Below are positions 18,986-29,688 of a stretch of DNA of 64,000 nucleotides, in pieces. The DNA is taken from assembly GCF_900102165.1 (NCBI RefSeq), contig NZ_FNBD01000004.1:1-64000 (forward strand), given 5' to 3'. Positions within the stretch are counted from its first letter, which is position 1. Every line of letters begins with the position of its first letter. Below the pieces are notes generated by a model, which saw only the letters and a program-made list of their open reading frames with translations, was not told the origin of the DNA and searched no databases. Position numbers and translations under genes: made by a program. This DNA is from Cellulophaga baltica (GTDB taxonomy: Bacteria; Bacteroidota; Bacteroidia; Flavobacteriales; Flavobacteriaceae).

Positions 18986-19848
18986 TAAAACAAAGCTACT
19001 AATATGATACTAATTACGGCCAATCCAATTCCAATCCAGTTCTTAGGAATCAATTTTTCCTTAAATAATAAAATTCCTAAAAGCGTTGAAAACAATACGG
19101 TTGCTACATTATTTATAGTAAAAATGGAAGAGCTGTCAGAGAAATCATTTTGTAAGGAACGTAGTAAAAAGTGCAGGGTTAAATAATTGAAAATCCCCAA
19201 AACAATTCCCCCCAAAATATTTCTGTAATTTATTTTTAGAGGTATTTTAAAAGACCGAATGAGGATAAAAAGCACACCAAATATGCCTGCGGAGGAAAAT
19301 ACAACTGTGCTAAACAAAGGAAATTCATGCTTGGGAACAAAGGTGGTTTGTATGTATTTTATACTAGTATCTACCAGCCCAGAACCTATAAATAACAGCA
19401 AGGGGAGTACTAGTGTTCCTGTTTTTACTGTAATGGTGCGGTTTTTTAGTGAAGAGAAATAAACGGCAATTAAAGCTAAAACAATTCCGATAATTTTGAT
19501 ACCCCCTAATTCTTCCTTGTAAAGCATTACGCCTGCAAGTACAGGAATGACTAAAGACATTTTTGAAGCTACAGAAGCTACGGAAACGCCTATTTCTTGT
19601 GAAGTCCTTGCCGTAATATAAAAAACGGTAATAAATAAAAACCCTAAACTAACCGTGGGTAAAAACCAGCTTTTCTCTGGTATTGAAGATAACTGAATGC
19701 TCTCTTCGTAAAAAAATGTAGAAAAAATACCTGCAACAAAATAGTTAGTGATAATAGCAAAAAGTGTCTGAACTTTATACGTGTTATAAAGTTTGAAAAT
19801 CACAAATAGCGAACTAGAAAATAGTATGCATAATATTAAGTCTATCAT
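18985..19848 (-). CDS. EamA/DMT-superfamily transporter
   Basis: A 287-residue protein with about ten predicted membrane helices in two repeated halves, each ending with a conserved patch (VMLYKEELGGIKIIGIVLAL and GILLFKEKLIPKNWIGIGLA). This is the EamA fold of drug/metabolite exporters. The substrate cannot be told. It follows the HAD phosphatase gene with no gap and overlaps the YigZ gene by one base, so it belongs to the ribD operon. Confidence 0.88.
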   Translation of the reverse strand: MIDLILCILFSSSLFVIFKLYNTYKVQTLFAIITNYFVAGIFSTFFYEESIQLSSIPEKSWFLPTVSLGFLFITVFYITARTSQEIGVSVASVASKMSLVIPVLAGVMLYKEELGGIKIIGIVLALIAVYFSSLKNRTITVKTGTLVLPLLLFIGSGLVDTSIKYIQTTFVPKHEFPLFSTVVFSSAGIFGVLFILIRSFKIPLKINYRNILGGIVLGIFNYLTLHFLLRSLQNDFSDSSSIFTINNVATVLFSTLLGILLFKEKLIPKNWIGIGLAVISIILVALF

Positions 19849-20451
19849 TTACAACTTGGTTTTTAATTGTATAATATCTTCTTTTCCTACCAGTAAATTC
19901 CAACTTTTAATTCCCAAAGCTGCCGAAGCAGCTGTATTTTCCTGAGTATCATCTATGAAGAAAGTTTCTTCGGCAATAAGGTTGTTTTCATTTAGTACAA
20001 ACTCATAGATGTCTTTGTTGGGTTTTCTAAGTTTAATTTCGTGAGAAAGGTAAAACTTTTCAAAGCAATCTTTAAATCTATTAAATTGAGCTTCGCCCAT
20101 TGCGTTAATCACATACTCTATATGAATTTCATTTGTATTGCTCAATAAAAATAGGCGGTATTTTTTTTCTGCCGCTAATTGCTCCAAAAATAACAATCTG
20201 TTTTCTGGAAAATCAAGGAGGATACTATTCCAAGCATCTTTTAGTTCTTTGGGTGTAGCACTTGGGAAAATCTCATTTAACTTTAGAATGAAATTCTCAG
20301 AAGTCATTAAACCCATTTCGTAGGCTTTGAAAATGTCATCTAATTCAGGAGTAACTTCTATATAACCAACGTTTGCAAGAGCTTTAAAGACAGCAGGTTT
20401 GTCTAGGTTGATGAAAATGTCTCCAAAATCAAAAATGATGTTTTTAATCAT
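19849..20451 (-). CDS. HAD-superfamily phosphatase
   Basis: A 200-residue hydrolase with the four HAD motifs: IIFDFGDIFINLD with nucleophile D8, LFLLSNTNE (motif II), LRKPNKDIYEF (motif III lysine) and FFIDDTQEN (motif IV). It resembles the YihX/epoxide-hydrolase-like branch that dephosphorylates sugar phosphates or FMN. It overlaps the end of ribD by eight bases. Riboflavin synthesis needs a phosphatase to dephosphorylate the RibD product and in several bacteria a HAD enzyme does this, so a role in that step is possible but inferred only from position. Confidence 0.88.
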   Translation of the reverse strand: MIKNIIFDFGDIFINLDKPAVFKALANVGYIEVTPELDDIFKAYEMGLMTSENFILKLNEIFPSATPKELKDAWNSILLDFPENRLLFLEQLAAEKKYRLFLLSNTNEIHIEYVINAMGEAQFNRFKDCFEKFYLSHEIKLRKPNKDIYEFVLNENNLIAEETFFIDDTQENTAASAALGIKSWNLLVGKEDIIQLKTKL

Positions 20452-21496
20452 TGTAATATAGGTTTAAAATGTCTTGGTCTAATGTGTTAGTCTCTTTTAA
20501 AGTACCGACGAGCGAAGGTGCCTTTATGCCGTTTTTGAACGTGGAATTTCCTACAAAAACACGAGCTTCATCCCATAGATTTTCGTCAATAAAAGTTTGT
20601 AAGGTGCGTTGGCCTCCTTCAATAAGGATGCTTTGTATATTTTGCAGGTATAGTGCTTCACAGATTTGTGCAGCTATCTCTTTAGAAAAATCAATCAAGA
20701 GGTACGCCGCATCAGGTTTGTATTTAGTTTCATCTGAAACAGCCGTAAATACAATCGTCTTTACGGTTTTGTCTAACACATGATAGCTAGCATCAATCTT
20801 TAAATTTCTATCTATTATTATGCGTATTGGGTTGCGTCCTGTCCAACTACGTACGTTTAATTTTGGATTATCGGCCAGTACGGTATTGGTGCCTACTAAA
20901 ATAGCCTGTTCTTCTGCGCGCCATTGGTGTACAAGTTGTCTAGAATAAGGGTTGGTAATCCAAAAAGCTTGTTTTTCTTCTGCTCTTAAGTGGTGGGCTG
21001 GTGCTATAAAACCATCTCTAGTTTCTGCCCACTTTAAAATAAGATAAGGCCTTTTCTTTTTTTGAAATGTCAAAAAACGCTTATGATGTTCGCGACATTC
21101 TTTTTCTAAAACACCAACAGTTACTTGGCAGCCCGCATCTCTTAGTTTTTGTATACCTTGACCAGCAACTTTTTTATGAGGGTCTAACAGTCCAACCACC
21201 ACATTTTTAATATGGTGCTTTAGGATTAAGTCCGCACAAGGGGGCGTTTTTCCGTAATGAGAACATGGCTCAAGCGTCACGTAAATAGTGGATTCGCTAA
21301 GTAGGCCTTTGTCTTTGACGGAGTTAATGGCATTTACTTCGGCATGAGAGCCTCCGTAAGGGCTGGTGTATCCTTCTCCAATAATTTTATTTTTATGAAC
21401 AACAACGGCTCCAACCATTGGGTTAGGAGCTGTAGTGCCTAATCCGTTTTGGGCAATTTGAATGCAGCGTAAAATATAAAATTCATGTATCTTCAC
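20444..21496 (-). CDS. ribD: Bifunctional riboflavin biosynthesis deaminase/reductase
   Basis: A 350-residue two-domain enzyme. The deaminase domain (1-145) has zinc-site residues H51 and E53 (SHAEVNAI) and cysteines C78 and C87 (PCSHYGKTPPCA). The reductase domain (about 150-350) includes RAEEQAILVGTNTVLADNPKLN and LIEGGQRTLQTF. It carries out two steps from the GTP-derived pyrimidine to ribitylamino-pyrimidine phosphate in riboflavin synthesis. It heads the operon ribD / HAD phosphatase / EamA / YigZ. A TAnnTTTG element lies only four bases before the start codon. Confidence 0.95.
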   Translation of the reverse strand: MKIHEFYILRCIQIAQNGLGTTAPNPMVGAVVVHKNKIIGEGYTSPYGGSHAEVNAINSVKDKGLLSESTIYVTLEPCSHYGKTPPCADLILKHHIKNVVVGLLDPHKKVAGQGIQKLRDAGCQVTVGVLEKECREHHKRFLTFQKKKRPYLILKWAETRDGFIAPAHHLRAEEKQAFWITNPYSRQLVHQWRAEEQAILVGTNTVLADNPKLNVRSWTGRNPIRIIIDRNLKIDASYHVLDKTVKTIVFTAVSDETKYKPDAAYLLIDFSKEIAAQICEALYLQNIQSILIEGGQRTLQTFIDENLWDEARVFVGNSTFKNGIKAPSLVGTLKETNTLDQDILNLYYND

Positions 21497-21500
21497 ATCG

Positions 21501-21508
21501 CAAAAATA
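21501..21508 (-). promoter_or_regulatory. -7 promoter element very close to the ribD start
   Basis: Minus strand TATTTTTG matches TAnnTTTG but ends four bases before the ribD ATG. If used, transcription would start at or just after the start codon, that is, a leaderless or almost leaderless mRNA. Confidence 0.4.
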
Positions 21509-21539
21509 GGATATTAAATAGATATCGATTTAAGAAATT

Positions 21540-22028
21540 ATGGGAAGTATTATAATTCGAGAAATTCAACAAAAAGATAATTCGGCTGTAGCAGAAGTTG
21601 TTAGGAAGGTGTTGGTAGATTTAGGAGTGCCAAAAGTAGGGACAGCTTATGAAGATAAGGCCTTGGATCATATGTTTGAGAATTATAATGTTCCAAAAGC
21701 TACCTATTTTGTGGTGGAAGAAAATGATAAGGTGATTGGTTGTTGTGGCGTTGCGCAATTAGAGAATTATGAAGGGAATGTATGTGAGCTTCAGAAAATG
21801 TACTTTTTAGAAGAAGCAAGAGGAAAAGGAGTAGGTAAACAGATGATTGATATTTGTATAGCGAGAGCGAAAGAATATGGTTTTGATAAAATGTATTTAG
21901 AAACCATGCCATTTATGAAGGCTGCACAAAAATTGTATCAGAAATCTGGCTTTGAATATTTAGAAGCTCCCATGGGGAATACAGGTCATTATTCTTGCCC
22001 TGTTTGGATGTTGAAAGACTTAAAATAA
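21540..22028 (+). CDS. GNAT-family N-acetyltransferase
   Basis: A 162-residue acetyltransferase. The acetyl-CoA motif is QKMYFLEEARGKGVGKQMI (near 85-105), followed by YLETMPFMKAAQKLYQKSGF. It opens a plus-strand run with prmC (five bases later) and ligA. The substrate is unknown. It is divergent from ribD with a 43-base gap. Confidence 0.9.
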   Translation: MGSIIIREIQQKDNSAVAEVVRKVLVDLGVPKVGTAYEDKALDHMFENYNVPKATYFVVEENDKVIGCCGVAQLENYEGNVCELQKMYFLEEARGKGVGKQMIDICIARAKEYGFDKMYLETMPFMKAAQKLYQKSGFEYLEAPMGNTGHYSCPVWMLKDLK

Positions 22029-22033
22029 CAAGA

Positions 22034-22885
22034 ATGTTTTTAAAGGAAATTAAAAATATATTTCACCAAGAACTTGATGCTTTATATCAAAAAGATGAAG
22101 TAAATAGCTTTTTTTATATACTTATAGAACATTATCTAGGGTTGCAACGCTTTGTCCTAGCAATGGAGCCTCATCTAATTATAACTAAAGAAGAAGAGTC
22201 TCCATTGTTTGAAGCTTTGAGTAAATTAAGGCTTCAGGTACCTGTTCAGTATATTACTGGTAGCACAGAATTTATGGAGATGGAATTTATCGTGAATGAA
22301 GATGTGCTTATTCCAAGGCCAGAAACGGAAGAATTGGTGCGGTGGATTCTCGACGATATCAAAGACCATCAATCTAAATTAAAAATACTAGATATAGGTA
22401 CAGGAAGTGGTTGTATACCTATTGCTTTAGCAAAGTACTTGCCAAATGCAGAAGTGTATTCATTAGATGTTTCAGAAAAAGCTATTGTAGTTGCTAAGCA
22501 AAACGCCGTTTTGAATAAAGTTTCTATTCAGTTTATAAAGGATAGTATTTTGGAAATAGCAACACTAGATGAAGATTTTGATATTATAGTATCAAACCCG
22601 CCTTATGTACGGGAACTAGAAAAGGCAGCAATGCATGAAAATGTACTAAAACATGAACCAGCATTGGCATTGTTTGTTGCAGATGATAATCCGTTAGTTT
22701 TTTATAATAAAATCACGGCTATTGCAGCTCATAACCTTGTAAAAAAAGGTAGTTTATATTTTGAGATTAATCAATATTTAGGGAAAGAAACAGAACTTCT
22801 TTTAGAAACTCATAATTTTTCTGATATTACACTGCGACAAGATGTATTTGGGAACGACCGAATGTTGAAAGGAATAAAGAATTAA
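22034..22885 (+). CDS. prmC: Peptide-chain-release-factor N5-glutamine methyltransferase
   Basis: I chose the ATG at 22034 (283 residues), five bases after the acetyltransferase stop; a longer frame starting at 21995 would overlap that gene and add residues outside the family. SAM-binding motif LDIGTGSGCIPIALAK (119-134) and the catalytic NPPY motif (188-191) are present, plus the helical N-terminal domain that holds release factors. It methylates the GGQ glutamine of RF1 and RF2 to speed up termination of translation. Confidence 0.94.
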   Translation: MFLKEIKNIFHQELDALYQKDEVNSFFYILIEHYLGLQRFVLAMEPHLIITKEEESPLFEALSKLRLQVPVQYITGSTEFMEMEFIVNEDVLIPRPETEELVRWILDDIKDHQSKLKILDIGTGSGCIPIALAKYLPNAEVYSLDVSEKAIVVAKQNAVLNKVSIQFIKDSILEIATLDEDFDIIVSNPPYVRELEKAAMHENVLKHEPALALFVADDNPLVFYNKITAIAAHNLVKKGSLYFEINQYLGKETELLLETHNFSDITLRQDVFGNDRMLKGIKN

Positions 22886-22903
22886 AATAACCCATCTTTT
22901 TAA

Positions 22904-24904
<2,001 letters not shown>

Positions 24905-24927
24905 AGCTTAAATTATAGTAGAAATAG

Positions 24928-24959
24928 AAAAGTCAGTCTAAGTAAAGACTGACTTTTTT
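24928..24959 (+). terminator. Terminator of ligA
   Basis: AAAAGTCAGTCT / AGACTGACTTTTTT with a six-base loop, 24 bases after the ligA stop. On the minus strand it has four T, so it may also end the small membrane protein gene at 24985. Confidence 0.88.
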
Positions 24960-24984
24960 ATTTATTTCCTTTTCACGGCAATTT

Positions 24985-25164
<180 letters not shown>

Positions 25165-25177
25165 TTAAGTTATACCG

Positions 25178-25201
25178 CAAGGTACTTTTAGAGGCTAAAC
25201 T
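25178..25201 (-). promoter_or_regulatory. Two-part motif shared with aqpZ upstream region
   Basis: On the plus strand, CAAGGTAC (25178-25185) and GAGGCTAA (25191-25198), 26 bases before the small membrane gene. The same two words in the same order occur before aqpZ (28792-28824), where the gap is exactly ten bases larger. On the coding strand these read AGTTTAGCCTCT...GTACCTTG. It could be a promoter for an alternative sigma factor or a regulator's binding sites. Confidence 0.4.
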
Positions 25202-25359
25202 TGAGTAACTTAAAAAATTAAATAACTAACTCAATTCATCTAGGGTTACATGGATGTGTTGTTATGAGTCAATTACGAGAACATTTGTTATTAATTCATC
25301 TTTTGTGTTAAAAAAGCCAATTTCTTATTTAATTTTACAATTCATCAAACGTTTTCGCA

Positions 25360-26364
25360 ATGAGTCAAACAATAACTTTCGGAGAAGTACTAATGCGTTT
25401 ATCGCCAGAAGGGAATAAAAAGTTTATACAATCTAATACGTTGGAATTTTATTTTGGAGGAACAGAGATTAATGTAGGGATTTCTATTGCTAACTTCGGT
25501 GGAAAAGTAAAACATATAAGCTGTATTTCTAACGATTTTATTGGAGATACTGCCATATCATACTTGAATAAATTTGATGTAGATACATCTTCTATCGTGC
25601 GTTCCAGTAGACCTTTGGGAGTTTATTTTCTTGAGGTGGGTGCGGTTATGAGACCTAGTTCCATTTCTTACAATAGATCTCATTCTTCATTTTCGGAAAT
25701 TCAGCCGTCTATGGTAGATTGGGAATCTTCTTTAGAAAATGGCTCTTGGTTTCATTGGACTGGAATTACGCCAGCCTTATGCCAAGGAGGGTATGAAACG
25801 CTACGAGAAGGCTTAGTTTTAGCTAAAAAAAAGGGCATCACTATCACAGCAGATCCTACTTATAGAAGCGGTTTGTGGAAATATGGCAGCGATGCCAAAG
25901 AAATACTTTCAGAATTGTTGGAGTATTCTACCATTTTTATTGGAGGTATTAATGAGATGAATGAAGTTTTAGGAACTACATTTAATTATACCAATGAAGA
26001 TTTTATTGCGGCAAGTAAACAACTAATGGAGCGTTTTCCTTCGATAGAGAAAGTTTTTGATAAAATTAGAACTTCTTTAAATTCTTCTTGGCACAAAATA
26101 AGAGCTAGAATGTGGAATGGAAAAGAGTTTAGGGAAACAGAAGACTTGGATATTACTCATATTGTAGACAGAATCGGTACAGGGGATGCTTTTGCTGCAG
26201 GATTAATTTATGGATTGCAAGAATTTGATGATTTTAAGGCGATGGAGTTTGCTAGCGCTGCTTGTGCTTTAAAGCATACGTATGAAGGGGATGTTAATTT
26301 TGCCACGGTAAAAGAGGTGATGGGCATCTTAGAAGGGAATACAACGGGTAGGTTTAACAGGTGA
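25360..26364 (+). CDS. kdgK: PfkB-family sugar kinase, probably 2-dehydro-3-deoxygluconate kinase
   Basis: A 334-residue ribokinase-fold enzyme. The N-terminal FGGTEINVGISIANFGG binding motif and the C-terminal GTGDAF (273-278, catalytic D276) are those of PfkB kinases. The opening TFGEVLMRLSPEGNKKFIQ and the segment DPTYRSGLWKYG resemble KDG kinases, which phosphorylate 2-keto-3-deoxygluconate from alginate, pectin or the Entner-Doudoroff route. There is no KDPG aldolase or uronate gene beside it, so the assignment is from sequence only. The central part (about 225-265) is less typical. Confidence 0.75.
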   Translation: MSQTITFGEVLMRLSPEGNKKFIQSNTLEFYFGGTEINVGISIANFGGKVKHISCISNDFIGDTAISYLNKFDVDTSSIVRSSRPLGVYFLEVGAVMRPSSISYNRSHSSFSEIQPSMVDWESSLENGSWFHWTGITPALCQGGYETLREGLVLAKKKGITITADPTYRSGLWKYGSDAKEILSELLEYSTIFIGGINEMNEVLGTTFNYTNEDFIAASKQLMERFPSIEKVFDKIRTSLNSSWHKIRARMWNGKEFRETEDLDITHIVDRIGTGDAFAAGLIYGLQEFDDFKAMEFASAACALKHTYEGDVNFATVKEVMGILEGNTTGRFNR

Positions 26365-26454
26365 TACTCGTATAAAAAGACTTTTTTGGTCTTTGGATTA
26401 TAATTCTTTCTTGTTTTATCGCATTTTTGCAAAACATCTAAACCAAACTGATTT

Positions 26455-27693
26455 ATGGATTATTTTGTAATTATAGCCATTTTAGTATTTCTATCGGCCT
26501 TATTTGGCTATATCAACGTTCGTTTTTTTAAACTCCCTAATACCATAGGGTTAATGTTGATTACTATTGTATTTACACTAGCGGTTTTTGGCTTGAGCTA
26601 TTTTGACGATACCTTATTAAATGCGGAGAAGTATATCATCACTAAAATAGATTTTAAGTCCGTTTTGTTAGATGTGATGCTAAGTTTTTTGCTTTTTGCA
26701 GGGGCATTACATACCAATTTTGAACAATTAAAGGTCCAAAGAGGACCAATACTGCTCTTTTCCACCTTAGGAGTTTTAGTATCTACCTTTCTAGTAGGAA
26801 CTGTGGTATTCTATCTGCTCCAACTATTGAGTTTAGATGTAGAATATGTACATTGTTTATTGTTTGGTGCTTTAATATCACCAACAGATCCTATTGCCGT
26901 ACTCGGCATATTAAAAAAAGCAGGAGTACCTAAACAATTAGAAACCAAAATTGTTGGAGAATCGCTATTTAATGATGGAGTGGGAGTAGTAGTATTTTTA
27001 ACTATTTATCAATTTGCAAGTCCGTCTACAGAAGCAATTACAGCTTTAGATGTCGTAGAATTATTTGGAGTAGAGGTAATTGGCGGAATCTTGTTAGGCT
27101 TATTTTTAGGGTGGGTTACTTACCGCTTAATGCGTTCTATAGATGATTATGATATTGAGGTCATCATCACTTTAGCGACGGTGATGGTAGGAACAGTTAT
27201 TGCGCAAAAACTGCATTTGTCAGCGCCACTAGCAATGGTTACAGCAGGTTTGGTAGTTGGTAATGATACCTTACGTGATAGTTCTATGTCTGAAATAACA
27301 GAAACCTATGTCGATAAGTTCTGGGAATTAATAGATATTCTATTGAATACTTTATTGTTTGTTTTAATTGGGATGGAAATGTTGGTATTGACCTTTAATA
27401 TCAATTATATATTAGCAGGGCTACTGGCAATACCAATTATATTAGTATGCCGTTATATATCTTTAGTGTTGCCCATACGGATTTTTGAAAAGAAACTAAA
27501 CTTTGTGCCCAACACTAATTTAATAATGACTTGGGGAGGTTTAAGAGGAGGTATTTCTATAGCATTAGCCTTAGGATTATCGGATGAAATGAATAGAGAT
27601 CTATTCTTGGTGATTACCTATGTTGTCGTGGTTTTCTCTATTGTTGCTCAAGGCTTAACCGTTGGTAAATTAGTAAAAAAACTAGCAAAATGA
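26455..27693 (+). CDS. Na+/H+ antiporter, CPA1/NhaP type
   Basis: A 412-residue membrane protein with about 12 helices. The transport core has PTDPIAVLGILKKAGVP (TDP at 144-146) and GESLFNDGVGVVVF (ND at 173-174), the signature acidic site of CPA1 exchangers. MTWGGLRGGISIALAL near 360-375 is also conserved. It expels Na+ in exchange for protons, useful for a marine bacterium. The stop codon overlaps the start of the next small gene (ATGA). Confidence 0.93.
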   Translation: MDYFVIIAILVFLSALFGYINVRFFKLPNTIGLMLITIVFTLAVFGLSYFDDTLLNAEKYIITKIDFKSVLLDVMLSFLLFAGALHTNFEQLKVQRGPILLFSTLGVLVSTFLVGTVVFYLLQLLSLDVEYVHCLLFGALISPTDPIAVLGILKKAGVPKQLETKIVGESLFNDGVGVVVFLTIYQFASPSTEAITALDVVELFGVEVIGGILLGLFLGWVTYRLMRSIDDYDIEVIITLATVMVGTVIAQKLHLSAPLAMVTAGLVVGNDTLRDSSMSEITETYVDKFWELIDILLNTLLFVLIGMEMLVLTFNINYILAGLLAIPIILVCRYISLVLPIRIFEKKLNFVPNTNLIMTWGGLRGGISIALALGLSDEMNRDLFLVITYVVVVFSIVAQGLTVGKLVKKLAK

Positions 27694-27986
27694 TACCCGT
27701 AAACTACACAGATTTCACATATACTTTAGAAAATAAGGCTCCAGACAAGAATTGCCCTGAAGGATTAAAGGCCATGTGGTTTGATGCTAAAGGCGATTGG
27801 CAAAAATCTCATGCCATAGCGCAAGATTTAAATACTCCTTTAGGAAGTTTAATTCATGCTTATTTACATCGAAAGGAAGGTGATGAATTTAATGCAGGTT
27901 TTTGGTATCGGCAAGCAGGAGTACCTTATCCACAAGTAAGTTTAGAGGAAGAATTACAAGAAATTGTAGAAGAAATTTTAACATAA
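27690..27986 (+). CDS. Small conserved protein of unknown function coupled to the antiporter
   Basis: A 98-residue soluble protein; no signal peptide or membrane helix. It has the pattern WFDAKGDWQKSHAIAQDL...LIHAYLHRKEGDEFNAGFWYRQAG, an alpha-helical block (about 28-80). I recognise similar hypothetical proteins in other bacteria but no assigned function. Translation is probably coupled to the antiporter (four-base overlap), and the pair shares a terminator. It may be an adaptor or regulator of the antiporter, but this is only suggested by position. Confidence 0.8.
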   Translation: MIPVNYTDFTYTLENKAPDKNCPEGLKAMWFDAKGDWQKSHAIAQDLNTPLGSLIHAYLHRKEGDEFNAGFWYRQAGVPYPQVSLEEELQEIVEEILT

Positions 27987-27987
27987 A

Positions 27988-28020
27988 AAGAGACCCATGT
28001 GTATTTGCATGGGTCTCTTT
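27988..28020. terminator. Bidirectional terminator
   Basis: AAAGAGACCCATG / CATGGGTCTCTTT with a nine-base loop between the plus-strand antiporter operon and the minus-strand aqpZ gene; A- and T-runs on both sides. Confidence 0.9.
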
Positions 28021-28041
28021 ATTTTATGTAATTAGCTTCGT

Positions 28042-28740
28042 TTATTTATTCGGAGCTATAAATTTATAGAGTAGTCCTGCTAAAATAGCACCAACAATGG
28101 GTGCTACCCAAAACAACCATAATTGTCCAATAGCTTCCGTACCTACAAATAATGCTTGAGCAGTGCTTCTAGCAGGGTTTACAGAAGTATTTGTAACGGG
28201 AATACTAATTAAGTGAATTAATGTCAATGCTAGACCAATAGCTAGCCCTGCAAAACCAGGAGAGGCATTTTTGTGCGTAGCTCCTAAAATAACGATAAGA
28301 AACATAAAGGTCATAACAACTTCAGTTACTAAAGCAGCTGTCATGTTAAAAGTATGGCCATATTGCTCGACACCATAAAAGTTAGTCGCAAAGTCACCAG
28401 CTTGAGAATATCCAGTAAAGCCAGCCTGGTTGCTTACTATCAAATAGAGTATTCCTGCACCGGCAATACCCCCTAAAACTTGTGATATTATATAGGGGAG
28501 TAGCTCTTTGGCTTCGAAACGGCCACCAACCCAAAGTCCGATAGATACTGCGGGATTAAAGTGTCCGCCAGAAATATGACCCAGGGCATAGACACCAGTT
28601 AAAACGGTAAGTCCAAATGCTAAAGCAACGCCCACAAGGCCAATGCCAATTTCAGGGATACCAGCAGCTAGTACGGCACTACCGCACCCGCCTAAAACAA
28701 GCCAAAAGGTTCCAATAAACTCTGCAATAAGTTTTTTCAT
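28042..28740 (-). CDS. aqpZ: Aquaporin Z
   Basis: A 232-residue MIP channel with six membrane helices and both NPA boxes (HFNPAVS at 61-67 and SVNPARS at 187-192). The selectivity filter has H176 and R191, as in water-specific AqpZ, not in glycerol channels. It lets water cross the inner membrane. It is a single gene, with a terminator shared with the opposite strand. The two-part motif upstream of it is also found upstream of a small stress-type membrane protein. Confidence 0.96.
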   Translation of the reverse strand: MKKLIAEFIGTFWLVLGGCGSAVLAAGIPEIGIGLVGVALAFGLTVLTGVYALGHISGGHFNPAVSIGLWVGGRFEAKELLPYIISQVLGGIAGAGILYLIVSNQAGFTGYSQAGDFATNFYGVEQYGHTFNMTAALVTEVVMTFMFLIVILGATHKNASPGFAGLAIGLALTLIHLISIPVTNTSVNPARSTAQALFVGTEAIGQLWLFWVAPIVGAILAGLLYKFIAPNK

Positions 28741-28791
28741 AATTAATGTGTTTAGTGATTTATATTAATTTGTTAATGGTTTTAACTTTGT

Positions 28792-28824
28792 CAAGGTACT
28801 CAAAAAGAAATAAAGAGGCTAACT
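28792..28824 (-). promoter_or_regulatory. Two-part motif upstream of aqpZ
   Basis: CAAGGTACT at 28792-28800 and GAGGCTAACT at 28815-28824 on the plus strand, 52 bases before the aqpZ start. The same words, with a gap shorter by ten bases, precede the small membrane protein gene at 24985. See that entry. Confidence 0.4.
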
Positions 28825-28840
28825 GTTACGCTTTGCACAT

Positions 28841-28877
28841 AAAAAAAGGTCCCATTCAAATTAATGAATGGGACCTT
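28841..28877 (-). terminator. Terminator of the cold-shock gene
   Basis: Minus strand AAGGTCCCATTCA / TGAATGGGACCTT with a six-base loop followed by seven T, 21 bases after the csp stop codon. Confidence 0.92.
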
Positions 28878-28898
28878 GTAAATTCTAGAAAGTATATA

Positions 28899-29090
28899 TT
28901 ATAGTACTCTTACGTTTACCGCATTTAAACCTTTCTTACCTTCTTCTAGATCGAATTCAACTACATCGCCTTCACGAATTTCATCGATTAATCCAGAAAT
29001 GTGTACAAAGTGATCTCTGTCTACACCTTCTTCAGTGATAAAACCAAAACCTTTGGTGTCATTGAAGAATTTTACTGTTCCTTTACTCAT
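28899..29090 (-). CDS. Cold-shock domain protein
   Basis: A 63-residue CspA-type OB-fold. RNP1 is KGFGFI (13-18) and RNP2 is HFVHIS (27-32; the usual first residue V is H here). It opens GTVKFFNDTKGFG. It binds single-stranded RNA as a chaperone. The 138 bases upstream include CATCTTTG on the minus strand about 36 bases before the start, one base off the TAnnTTTG consensus. Confidence 0.95.
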   Translation of the reverse strand: MSKGTVKFFNDTKGFGFITEEGVDRDHFVHISGLIDEIREGDVVEFDLEEGKKGLNAVNVRVL

Positions 29091-29228
29091 GTTAAAAATT
29101 TAATTATTAATACTTTATCCTAATACAAAGATGATGCCAAAAAAATATAATTACAATCTACTTTAAGATTTTTTGGTATTTAAATTTGTTGCTTTAAGGG
29201 CAATCGATATTTTTTTTAGGGATGGCAT

Positions 29229-29675
29229 TTAGAGAATTTTTTTAAAACAAATACTATTTTTTACATCGGTATAAGGGCCATAATTAGGTATGGTCGTGTA
29301 TTTGTTTTTATGATAAAGCGCAACAGCTTCTACTTGCCTAGTACCTGTTTCTAAAATAATGGATATGTATTTTAATTCTCGACTCCATTGTTCGAGCTCC
29401 TTTAAAATTTTAGAAGCTAGGCCTTTTCCTCTGTATGCTGGCTTTACATACATTCGCTTAATTTCTACAGTAGCTTCGTCAAAGTGCTTGATAGCACCAC
29501 AGCCTATTGCAAGATCATCCTCATAAACTACAAGAATGTTATCTAAATGATCTGTTCCATTAAATTGATTGTAAAAATCATGCTCATCTCCATCTATAAT
29601 TTTAAGATAAGCATCTAAAGCTTCAATTAATTTTAAAAAATCTTTATTTGATGCATCTGTTCTTAGAAAAGTCAT
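29229..29675 (-). CDS. GNAT-family N-acetyltransferase
   Basis: A 148-residue acetyltransferase with the acetyl-CoA motif VKPAYRGKGLASKILKELE (near 77-95) and the C-terminal EAVALYHKNKY. It starts 13 bases after the stop of the metallophosphatase gene and probably ends that operon. Its substrate is unknown. Confidence 0.9.
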   Translation of the reverse strand: MTFLRTDASNKDFLKLIEALDAYLKIIDGDEHDFYNQFNGTDHLDNILVVYEDDLAIGCGAIKHFDEATVEIKRMYVKPAYRGKGLASKILKELEQWSRELKYISIILETGTRQVEAVALYHKNKYTTIPNYGPYTDVKNSICFKKIL

Positions 29676-29688
29676 GCTATTGAGTTTT

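Noticed and set aside
25360-26364. Part of an alginate or pectin utilisation locus
   Set aside because: The kinase fits KDG kinase, but no lyase, uronate isomerase, aldolase or transporter gene is next to it.
27687-27693. Frameshift between the antiporter and the small gene after it
   Set aside because: The antiporter is full length and the next protein has its own start; the four-base overlap is a normal operon arrangement.
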